NCBI GenBank assembly: GCA_031376285.1
Contig: JANMDN010000086.1
Span: 38,080-102,079 of the forward strand
Source of the DNA: JANMDN01 sp031376285
Lineage (GTDB): Bacteria; Actinomycetota; Thermoleophilia; Miltoncostaeales; Miltoncostaeaceae
Direction of reading: 5' to 3'
DNA: 64,000 bases
Shown here: piece after piece, positions 48,358-55,151 of the stretch
How positions within the stretch are numbered: position 1 is the stretch's first letter
How the letters are laid out: each line of letters begins with the position of its first letter
Translations under genes and position numbers: made by a program
The notes under the pieces: model-generated
Database searches by the model: none
Told to the model about the DNA's origin: nothing
The model's input: the letters and a program-made list of their open reading frames with translations, nothing else

Positions 48358-48751
48358 CGACGACCACCGCCAGCCGGTCCTACGCGGTGACCTAGCAATT
48401 CACGGGATTCTTCCAACCGGTCGATAGCCAACCTGTTGTTAACACCGTCAACTCCGGCCGGGCCATCCCGGTGAAGTTCAGCCTTGGAGGGGATCAGGCC
48501 TTTCGATCTTCGCGGCCGGCTCCCCGACGGTGCAGACCATCAGCTGCACGACAGGGGCTCCAACGTCCGAGATTGAGATCACCGTCACTGCGGGAGGAAG
48601 CAGCCTGTCCTACTCCGCGGGCAACCAGCAGTACAACTACGTCTGGAAGACCGACTCCGCCTGGGCCGGCACGTGCCGACGCCTGATCCTGACCCTCAAC
48701 GACGGAACACGGCATGAAGCCGACTTCAAGTTCCGAAGAGCCAGACTATGA
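48358..48751 (+). pseudogene. PxKF-domain remnant (unit 3)
   Basis: Starts in the Ig-like domain (TTTASRSYAVT) right after stem-loop copy 5 and runs through the PxKF domain. Disabled by TAG at 48393-48395 (Tyr codon in other copies), a 1-nt deletion near 48492 and loss of the normal stop, giving FKFRRARL. An ATG start like that of the partner genes (MKPTSSS) survives at 48714 but closes after about 40 codons. Confidence 0.82.
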
Positions 48752-49028
48752 ACCAAAACAGAGTCTGGCCGGGCGGCAGCCAGCCCCGACACAACGACTC
48801 CGGCCTCCTAAACATCCGGCAACCTGCCCACCGGTACAGGCCGTGTAACACTCCATGACGACCCGGGTAGATCGATCGTCGACGACTTCTATTGGAGACT
48901 TCCGCACTGACGCAGCATGGGCGAGCCGGAGCAGGCAAGCGAGCTTCTCCAGGATTCCGCGCGCGGCTGCGGTCGCATGGTCGGCTCGATACTGCTGTCC
49001 GGCAGGCAGCCGAGCGTACGAGTCCTAA
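48752..49028 (+). other. spacer upstream of partner copy 3
   Basis: 277 bp with no gene recognised apart from the tail of the short MKPTSSS reading frame. It lies where the linker between a PxKF gene and its partner would be. Confidence 0.5.
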
Positions 49029-49544
49029 ATGAACGCTGGAGATCCAGCAGGTACGCCTTCGCAGCGAAGCTGGGGGCAAAGTCCCTATCGACAGCGACCA
49101 GCGCATACGCGACGAGCGCGAGTCGTACGCGCACTAGCTGCTGCTGGCCTCGTTGGCGGTCTTGGATTCGGCAGTTGGCTGATCTGGCACAACTACGTCG
49201 CCCACCCGACTCTCGCCGAGCGACGAGAGCTGACGCGGCTCGGAAACGAGCCAGCCCTCGATGGCCTGCCCGGCTGGAAGCGCGTCTCATACCAGGGATA
49301 CTCCGTCGGGATCGGCGTCGGACGGGCCCACGTGGTGGCGGTGTGGCACACAACGGCGACGCGTGCCGTCGTTCGCCGCCAGCTGCTCGCGAAACTCGTG
49401 CCGATCTATGGACCCGCTCCCCCAATCGCCCCCGGTCTCGATACATTCATCTGGAGTCCAACAAAATCCCGACCGGAGATTGACATTAGCCTGACGGGTG
49501 ACGCTTCGTCGGGAACCGACATCAGTATCACGGCTCTCGCCTAG
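49029..49544 (+). CDS. small membrane-anchored partner protein, copy 3
   Basis: 171 aa. Basic N-terminus, membrane helix at about 32-52 (ALAAAGLVGGLGFGSWLIW), outer domain with EPALDGLPGWKRVSYQGY, VVAVWHTT, LLAKLVPIYGPAP, FIWSPTKSRPEIDISLTG. Intact although its associated PxKF gene is a wreck. An ATG start nearer the PxKF remnant is blocked by stops, so ATG 49029 is taken. Confidence 0.75.
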   Translation: MNAGDPAGTPSQRSWGQSPYRQRPAHTRRARVVRALAAAGLVGGLGFGSWLIWHNYVAHPTLAERRELTRLGNEPALDGLPGWKRVSYQGYSVGIGVGRAHVVAVWHTTATRAVVRRQLLAKLVPIYGPAPPIAPGLDTFIWSPTKSRPEIDISLTGDASSGTDISITALA

Positions 49545-49596
49545 CCCAGCCTTTCTCGGCCACCGCGCCGCCGGCCTGCGACGGCCTCTCCAGTAG

Positions 49597-49644
49597 TGGG
49601 GGCATCCGGCCCCTGGGCGGGGTCAGGTCCTGCGTTCTACCTAC
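49597..49644 (-). repeat. stem-loop repeat, copy 3 (inverted)
   Basis: Minus-strand copy: GTAG-GTAGAACGCAGGACCTG, ACCCC, then hairpin GGGGC-CGGAT-GCCCC. Forms an inverted pair with copy 4 at 49757, 112 bp away. Confidence 0.75.
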
Positions 49645-49756
49645 GCTGTAAGTTTCGCTGGCCGGACCGTGTCCGAGGTGCGTGGTGGAGACAGCGTCCG
49701 ATGTTCGAATGAGGGTCGGCGGCGAGGCGAGAGCTGGTTCATGCATGACTTACGGT

Positions 49757-49799
49757 GTAGATCGAACGCAGGACCTGACCCCGAGTGGGCTGGATGCCC
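49757..49799 (+). repeat. stem-loop repeat, copy 4 (junction)
   Basis: GTAG...GAACGCAGGACCTGACCCC then GAGT and hairpin GGGC-TGGAT-GCCC. The truncated PxKF gene of unit 4 begins within about 6 nt of the hairpin. Confidence 0.75.
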
Positions 49800-49801
49800 T
49801 C

Positions 49802-50766
49802 ATGGGAGAACTATGTCGTACAGTCGCCAGAGGTCGGAGGGTGGACGATCGACCTCTACGGAGCTGACGTCGCCACTGGCGGCGAACCTGTGACACTCGA
49901 CATGTTCGCGGCACCGAAACGAAACCTGCCGCCGGTCGCGACCGCGGCGCTCACACAGACTGGAATGCAAGTCGCCGTGGACGCCACGGGGTCCGGCGAC
50001 CCGGAAGGCCAGTCGATCCAAGCGGTCTGGGACTTCGGCGATGGAACCGGGGCGGCGGGTCTCAGTGCCGGCCACACCTACGCTTCTCCGGGAAGCTACA
50101 CCGTCCGTCTTGTCGTATCCGACACGAACGAACTCGTCGGCGCCAAAACCGTGAAAACGATCGTGGCCGACGCAATATCGCCAACGACCACGATCGCCAC
50201 ACCGGGAACGAACGCGACCTATGCGATGGGCCAAGTCGTCACGGCAAGCTACTCCTGCCAAGACGAGCCGAGCGGAAGTGGAATCCGATCATGCGTCGGA
50301 CCCACCCCAAACGGCCAACGTCTCGACACGTCGACCGTTGGCCCCCGAACATTCACCGTGACAGCGACCGACAACGCGGGAAACCGGACCTCGCTGACGC
50401 GGACTTACGCGGTGAGCTACTCATTCACCGGGTTTTTTTGCCCCGGTCAACAACCAACCGACGCTCAACACCGTAAACGCCGGTCGGGCCATCCCGGTCA
50501 AGTTCCAACTCGCAGGCAACCAGGGGCTCGGGATATTCCAGGCAGGCTTCCCGAAAGTCACAACCATCAACTGCCTTTCCGGAGCACCAACAGACGAGGT
50601 GGAACTTACGACAACCGCGGGCGGGAGCAGCCTGACCTACGACACCACAAACTCGGCCTATAATTACGTCTGGAAGACCGACGCCACATGGGCCGGCACG
50701 TGCAGACGCCTCACCGTCGGACTGAACGACGGCACCCAACGCTCAGCCGACTTCAAGTTCCGTTAG
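49802..50766 (+). pseudogene. truncated PKD-Ig-PxKF gene (unit 4), frameshifted
   Basis: Homology to the SGNH-PxKF genes starts in the P-like domain (WENYVVQSPEVGGWTIDLYG) directly after stem-loop copy 4; signal peptide and SGNH domain are missing. PKD (AVWDFGDGTGAA) and Ig-like parts are intact. A T7 run near 50433-50440 (other copies predict six T) shifts the frame; after it the PxKF domain reads correctly (NQPTLNTVNAGRAIPVKF to SADFKFR). More diverged than the other PxKF copies. Confidence 0.82.
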
Positions 50767-50780
50767 AACCGAAACCACGA

Positions 50781-50819
50781 CGCCATCCCGATCGCGGCAT
50801 GGCGTCGATCGGGATGGCG
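50781..50819 (+). terminator. perfect 14-bp hairpin after unit 4
   Basis: CGCCATCCCGATCG pairs perfectly with CGATCGGGATGGCG across an 11-nt loop, 14 bp after the PxKF stop. No U-tract, so either a GC-type terminator or an mRNA 3'-end stabiliser. Confidence 0.55.
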
Positions 50820-51092
50820 CCGCTCGAAAGGCTGACCAGCGCGGAAGTCGTCGGCAGACTTCGCGCCTCGGAGCGGTCGGCTCCGGCCACGGATCCGAGT
50901 CCCGCGGAGAACCCCGACAGGTCGCAGACAACGGCAACGGATGGGACTACCCCGGATCCTTCGCTTACTTCCCCGACTCTTCGCCCACGACTCAGCGGCC
51001 CACCCTGCCAGTTCAAGCGAACGAGCAAACCCGCCGATTAGAAAATCGATGACAGACATCTCGGCACTGCCAAGCCCGAGCCGGCAACTCGC
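50820..51092 (+). other. intergenic stretch between unit-4 remnant and partner copy 4
   Basis: No gene recognised. The frame to 51041 is open but reads as low-complexity Pro/Ser/Thr sequence with no family resemblance. Confidence 0.4.
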
Positions 51093-51563
51093 ATGACAAA
51101 TCCATCCCGTCGCGACGTCACTCGGCGTCAACCTCACCCAAAGGGCCGAAGAGGAGTCCTGATAGTTGCGGGGATCGTGGTGGCGATGCTGGGACTCTGG
51201 AAAGGCTGCGGTTACATCCTCGACTCGGGTCTCCGGCATCTCGAGAGCGAGCCCGTGCTCCAGGGGGTCCCGGGATGGAATCTCAAGTACGAAGACCGGC
51301 AGGCAAACCCCACAACCTTTGGTGGGAGCGGCAAGGCGAGTATCGCGCGAAAATGGACTGCGCCGGTCTCGCAGGCCAAAGCCCAGAAGCAGCTGCTCGA
51401 GCGGTACGGGCCGACCTACGGTCAGCCAATGAACGTCCAGACAATCGCCGGAGTAACGCGGTTCAACTGGGTCACCCGCGACCGAGGAGCCGACATCCTG
51501 GTCGGACTCGGCCGAACGACCGGATCGGTCACGAGCATCGGCATCACAGTAGTGGAGCAGTAG
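51093..51563 (+). CDS. small membrane-anchored partner protein, copy 4
   Basis: 156 aa. Helix at about 22-40 (GVLIVAGIVVAMLGLWKG), then LESEPVLQGVPGWNLKYEDR, ASIARKWTAPV, LLERYGPTYGQP and RFNWVTRDRGADILVGLG. Shares the WKGCGYILDSGL juxtamembrane motif with copy 5 (WQGCAYVLDRDF). Lies 326 bp after the unit-4 remnant and abuts another PxKF fragment. Confidence 0.76.
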   Translation: MTNPSRRDVTRRQPHPKGRRGVLIVAGIVVAMLGLWKGCGYILDSGLRHLESEPVLQGVPGWNLKYEDRQANPTTFGGSGKASIARKWTAPVSQAKAQKQLLERYGPTYGQPMNVQTIAGVTRFNWVTRDRGADILVGLGRTTGSVTSIGITVVEQ

Positions 51564-51740
51564 ACGCCGGCCGGGCCGTCCCAGTGAAGTTTAGCCTCGG
51601 TGGCAACCAGGGCCTTTCGATTTTTGCGGCTGGCTCCCCCGCGAGGCAGCCGATCAACTGCGCGACCGGAGCCGCGACATCCGAGATTGAAACCACCGTC
51701 ACCGTCGGAGGCAGCAGCCTGTCCTACTTCGGAATAGGTT
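51564..51740 (+). pseudogene. PxKF fragment (a) in tandem
   Basis: Begins directly at the stop of partner copy 4 in the middle of the PxKF domain (AGRAVPVKFSLGGNQGLSIF) and ends at GGSSLSYFGIG, where it switches into the Ig-like part of the next fragment. Neither a start codon nor a C-terminus is present. Confidence 0.8.
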
Positions 51741-52169
51741 GGCATCGAGGGGACGCTTACGGTCACGGCAACCGACAACGCTGGGAACACGACCACGGTG
51801 ACCCGGTCCTACGCCGTGACCTACGCATTCACGGGATTCTTCCAACCGGTCGATAGCCAACCTACCGTGAACACCGTCAACGCCGGCCGGGCCATCCCGG
51901 TGAAGTTCAGCCTCGCAGGAGACCAAGGACTGTCCATCTTCGCGACCGGTTCTCCCAGCGTGCAGACCATCAGCTGCACCACTGGCGCCCCGACCTCCGA
52001 GATCGAGACGACCGTCACCGCCGGAGCAAGCAGCCTGTCCTACTCCGGGGGCAACCAGCAGTACAACTACGTCTGGAAGACCGACTCAGCGTGGGCGGGG
52101 ACTTGCCGACGCCTGATCCTCACCCTCAACGACGGAACAAGGCATGAAGCCGACTTCAAGTTCCGATGA
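51741..52169 (+). pseudogene. Ig-like plus PxKF fragment (b) in tandem
   Basis: Reads TLTVTATDNAGNTTTVTRSYAVTYAFTG (split across the Ig/PxKF boundary) to the normal C-terminus ADFKFR with TGA at 52167. Nucleotide sequence is very close to the end of gene 1. No start; a truncated C-terminal cassette. An overlapping MKPTSSS frame starts at 52144 and ends at 52242, three bases before the ATG of partner copy 5. Confidence 0.82.
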
Positions 52170-52245
52170 GGCCGGGCGCACCGCCGACCCGAACCGCCAC
52201 GCACCCCCCACAGCGCACTCGTCGACGATCCCGGAGAACTGAGCG

Positions 52246-52710
52246 ATGGCTGACTCACAGGAACTCATAGCGATACCACAGAAGCGCTCACGGCTTCGGC
52301 TGGCGGTTGCGCTTGCTGCGCTGGGAGTGGGCGGGCTGGGGATCTGGCAGGGGTGTGCCTATGTCCTTGATCGTGACTTTCGACGGATGGCAAGCGAACC
52401 AGCCTTCGACGCTTTCAGTACGCAGGCCGGCTGGCGTGTGCGTTCGGAGTCGCGCGTCAGAAATCCGCGGCTCGGCGGCGGGACCGGGCACCCGTCGATA
52501 ACGCGCTACTGGGAAGCGCCTGTCCCGCCGGCAGAGGCCCGCTCCACGGTACGGCGGCTATTCGACCCGATTTACGGTCCACCGCAACACGTGGACGATA
52601 CTGGGAGTTTCCTCTTCTGGCTGTCCCGCGATCGAGAGTCCCGAATCGGGGTCGTTCTCGGTTCGGGCGGTGCCCCTATCGAAGTGCAGGTTACGATCGA
52701 AGATCTCTAG
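52246..52710 (+). CDS. small membrane-anchored partner protein, copy 5
   Basis: 154 aa. ATG 52246 with GGAGAA 7 nt upstream. Membrane helix at about 18-36 (LAVALAALGVGGLGIWQG), then SEPAFDAFSTQAGWRV, SITRYWEAPVPPAEA, LFDPIYGPPQ, FLFWLSRDRESRIGVVLG and a terminal strand. Short frame 52144-52242 links it to the preceding PxKF end, as if reinitiation replaced direct overlap. Confidence 0.77.
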   Translation: MADSQELIAIPQKRSRLRLAVALAALGVGGLGIWQGCAYVLDRDFRRMASEPAFDAFSTQAGWRVRSESRVRNPRLGGGTGHPSITRYWEAPVPPAEARSTVRRLFDPIYGPPQHVDDTGSFLFWLSRDRESRIGVVLGSGGAPIEVQVTIEDL

Positions 52711-52820
52711 GTCGAGCATCCGTCTCGACGAGCGTGGAGCTGCTTCGTCGTTCAGCACCCGACGCAACGCGGACCGCTGTGAGCGTGCCTGCGTGACCGT
52801 GACCCACAACGGCCAACCCC

Positions 52821-52927
52821 AGGAGGTTGTCCCGTAGCTCGTAGAACTTTGGGGTAGGCGGCGGTTCCTCCGCTCCGTCCGTTGGTGTTGCCAGCGTTCG
52901 GAGTGATCCGCCAAGATCCAAAGGAGG
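52821..52927 (+). repeat. IS256-type leader, copy L1
   Basis: About 105 bp upstream of the transposase start, containing CCCGTAGCTCGTAGAAC and TTCCTCCGCTCCGTCCGTTG and ending in the SD AAGGAGG. Nearly the same sequence recurs at 53272-53375 (L2); a short partial match lies at 59233-59260. Confidence 0.8.
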
Positions 52928-52934
52928 AACCACC

Positions 52935-53107
52935 GTGGATGAAACCGTAGAGGTCCGGCCGGTCGACGAGGGCCCGGTCGTCTTACCGTTTGCTGTTCAA
53001 GAGCCGCTCGGAGCGCTCGTTGGCGCGGCCCGGGAGGGGTTGCTCGCGTTGTCTGTTGGGGTTGGGCTCGGTGTGCTGGCCGAGCTGATGGAAGAAGAGG
53101 TCACCGA
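52935..53107 (+). pseudogene. 5' fragment of an IS256-family transposase
   Basis: GTG 52935 after AAGGAGG. Encodes about 58 residues with the N-terminal family pattern (AREGLLALSVGVGLGVLAEL-MEEEVTEVL) seen in actinobacterial IS256-type transposases. The frame is cut where sequence copied from the end of partner gene 1 begins (53108). The catalytic DDE domain is absent. Confidence 0.75.
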
Positions 53108-53268
53108 GGTTCTCCGACGTCGATTCACGAATCGGAACCGAAGTCAAAGTCGATCTGCGGGGCCGATAGACAACATCTCACGCTTTCGCAGAGAGGGCTC
53201 GTTCACTCAGAGCCATCGTCGGAGGAAGGGATTCCACGACGCCCGTTGTCGATTCCACACCACCGCCT
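53108..53268 (+). repeat. duplicated copy of partner gene 1 3' end
   Basis: About 161 bp matching 42400-42560 in the same orientation: the last codons of partner copy 1 and its downstream spacer (CGATTCACGAATCGG, GGAAGGGATTCCACGACGCC). Sandwiched between the transposase fragment and the second IS leader. Confidence 0.85.
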
Positions 53269-53271
53269 CTC

Positions 53272-53375
53272 TGAGGTTGTCCCGTAGCTCGTGGAACTTG
53301 AGGTTGGCGGCGGTTCCTCCGCTCCGTCCGTTGGCGTTGCCAGCGTTTGGAGTGATCTGGCAAAGATCCAGGAGG
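53272..53375 (+). repeat. IS256-type leader, copy L2
   Basis: Direct repeat of 52821-52927 with a few substitutions. No transposase follows; it runs into the 55-bp terminal-like repeat at 53375. Confidence 0.8.
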
Positions 53376-53429
53376 GGACTGTCCGGAGGTGTGTGTGAGT
53401 TCTGCCACGCCAGCATGTCCTCCACGACA
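53375..53429 (+). repeat. 55-bp terminal-like repeat, copy 1
   Basis: Begins GGGACTGTCCGGAGGT and ends CCTCCACGACA. Repeated with one mismatch at 58389-58443. Looks like the end of an insertion sequence. Confidence 0.8.
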
Positions 53430-53898
53430 CAGTCGGATCTTTGGCTCGATTTCGACAGCATGCGGGCCCGATGGCTCGCAGCCGATCCCGTCGACTGGTG
53501 TGGCTGGGCCCTTGAAACCGTAACGCTGTCGTGCACCGTGGAAGGCAGCTGAGTGTCAGCCTTCCGAGAGCGAACGGACCTGCCACAGCGGTCCGTCGAG
53601 CAGGCTTCGCTCCGTCGTGGCCTTTGAACCCGAGGACCCGGCAAACCGGCTGGGGTGACCGCGGTCTGGGTCGCGTCGGAACTTTCGTCGACGCCAGGCC
53701 ATCGCCTGGTCGAACCCGAGCCAGGACGATCGCAAGCGCTGAATCGTGTCGCGCAGAGCCTTGACGCCGAGGGCTTTGGACGAGTAGTGACACGGAACCG
53801 GGGATCGACGGCGGGGTCCGAGCCCCTCCCTGGGACGGATTGCGGCATGACCACCCGTTCGGGCGAACGCTGCCGAGCGGGCGGTCAACTCCGCTCTC
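53430..53898. other. 469-bp stretch without a recognised gene
   Basis: Several frames on both strands are open for 60-110 codons, but none shows a recognisable domain. Probably degraded mobile-element DNA, given the flanking IS repeats. Confidence 0.4.
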
Positions 53899-53936
53899 TG
53901 TCTATTTGGCAGTGAACTCTGTGTTATAAACAGACA
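53899..53936 (+). promoter_or_regulatory. promoter/operator of the wHTH-nucleotidyltransferase gene
   Basis: Inverted arms TGTCTATTT (53899-53907) and AAACAGACA (53928-53936), one mismatch, enclose a TATAAA -10-like box (53925-53930). The GTG start at 53938 follows directly, suggesting a leaderless mRNA and autorepression by the encoded wHTH domain. Confidence 0.5.
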
Positions 53937-53937
53937 A

Positions 53938-54534
53938 GTGCGAACCGCTGCTCCTCTTCTACTCCCGCTCTTCCGGTCCGATGGGCAGGCGCGGCTCCTC
54001 GCCCGCGTCTATCTGTCGCCAGACCGGCCAGCGCCGATTGCCCAGCTGGCGCGTGAACTCGACCTGGACTCGGGAAACCTCACGCGTGAAGCCGATCGAC
54101 TCGAGGACGCCGGGCTTGTTCGCTCGCGGCGGGTGGGGAATCAGCGCCTTCTCGAACCCGAGATCGATTCGGCCTACTACCCCGACCTGCTTGCGCTCCT
54201 GCTCAAGGCGTTCGGGCCCGCCGCGATTGTCGCGCCGGCGCTCGCTGACATCGACGGAGTCGAGCAGGCCTACCTATTCGGCTCATGGGCGGCCCGCTAC
54301 TTGGGCGAACCCGGAGGCGACCCCAATGACATCGACCTCCTGATCGTCGGCGAGCCGGCTCGACCGGCAGTAGTCAAGGCGACCCGAGCATTGACCGAGC
54401 GCCTCGGCCGCGAGGTGAACGCCACGATCGTCACGCCGCAGCACTGGAACGAGCGCAGGAGCGGGTTCATCCGCCAGGTCAGAGGTGCGCCCCTCGTTGC
54501 ACTCGATCTCGAATCGAGCCGCAATCGTGGGTGA
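53938..54534 (+). CDS. wHTH plus nucleotidyltransferase-fold antitoxin-like protein
   Basis: 198 aa. N-terminal MarR/ArsR-like winged helix (LARVYLSPDRPAPIAQLARE; LTREADRLEDAGLVRSRRVG) and C-terminal MNT/Pol-beta-like domain with GSWAARYLGEPG and DIDLLIVGEP (the GS...D-x-D motif). This architecture is typical of antitoxin-side proteins of MNT/HEPN-type or AbiE-like modules. The frame after it (from 54528) is only a stump joined to a DUF4143 remnant, so the toxin partner appears to have been lost. Confidence 0.75.
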   Translation: MRTAAPLLLPLFRSDGQARLLARVYLSPDRPAPIAQLARELDLDSGNLTREADRLEDAGLVRSRRVGNQRLLEPEIDSAYYPDLLALLLKAFGPAAIVAPALADIDGVEQAYLFGSWAARYLGEPGGDPNDIDLLIVGEPARPAVVKATRALTERLGREVNATIVTPQHWNERRSGFIRQVRGAPLVALDLESSRNRG

Positions 54535-54569
54535 GCCAGAGATTCGGCGTCTCCTGACAGAGAGGGCGC

Positions 54570-54981
54570 GCTCGACGCATCGCACGGGATCTCGGTGGCG
54601 AGTACGTCACGATGGACCGCGAACAGGAACGCGTTGCAGCGACGAGTGATCCTGAGACCTTTCTCGCATCGCTCGGGACGCCCGCCGTGATTGTGCGGGC
54701 GTTCGGAGAGTGAGAAAGGTGCTGGAACGCAAGGTCTGACTGTCAGGGGCCGGACGCCCCGCCTGCTGCTCGAGGCCGACGACGGCAGCGTCTGCGCGAT
54801 CGAGGTCAAGGCGTCGTCGGTCCCACGCCCGGCGGATGCACGCGGACTGGAGGCGCTGCGCAATCGATTGGATCGTGTCGGTCAGGACTTTGTCTGCGGC
54901 GTGCTCCTCCACACCGGGGAGCGTCGCTTCACATTGAGCGATCGAGTCGTCGCGCTTCCAATCGCGGACATCTGGTCATAG
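54570..54981 (+). pseudogene. AAA/DUF4143 ATPase with internal deletion
   Basis: Segment DLGGEYVTMDREQERVAATS to GTPAVI (54590-54690) is the region just before Walker B of the family. The sequence then breaks, stem-loop repeat copy 6 follows, and the C-terminal part resumes straight after it: RLLLEADDGSVCAIEVKASS to LPIADIW. N-terminal P-loop, Walker B and the whole middle are missing. Confidence 0.8.
54721..54760 (+). repeat. stem-loop repeat, copy 6 (junction)
   Basis: GGAACGCAAGGTCTGACTGT, then CA and hairpin GGGGC-CGGAC-GCCCC. Lies exactly at the deletion junction of the DUF4143 pseudogene. Confidence 0.75.
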
Positions 54982-55139
54982 GTGAGCCTCCAAGGAACGA
55001 ATCTGGATCAGCCCGTGGACCTGAACGCCGCGTAGCGCTCCTCCAGGTGATCGCGTGAGAGGCGGTCGCGTGTCGCGCTATGGCGGGTTTTCGGCCGCCC
55101 CGCGCACGCGAGCAGCCTTTATCCGGTGTTTTGTAGCAG

Positions 55140-55145
55140 TACAAT
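55140..55145 (+). promoter_or_regulatory. putative -10 box of the Fic gene
   Basis: TACAAT ends 6 nt before the ATG at 55152, predicting a transcript that begins at the start codon. No SD sequence is visible. Confidence 0.45.
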
Positions 55146-55151
55146 CTGCGT

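Noticed and set aside
50820..51041. Open frame after the unit-4 hairpin as a gene
   Set aside because: It continues the PxKF frame of another register, is low-complexity, and has no start signal or homology pattern.
51354..51396. Repeated Pro/Ser open frames near partner copy 4
   Set aside because: Alternate frames of the partner gene; no independent support.
38086..52169. Possibility that the island repeats form a CRISPR array
   Set aside because: Repeats are kilobase-scale coding units or isolated stem-loops; no regular short repeat-spacer pattern or cas genes.
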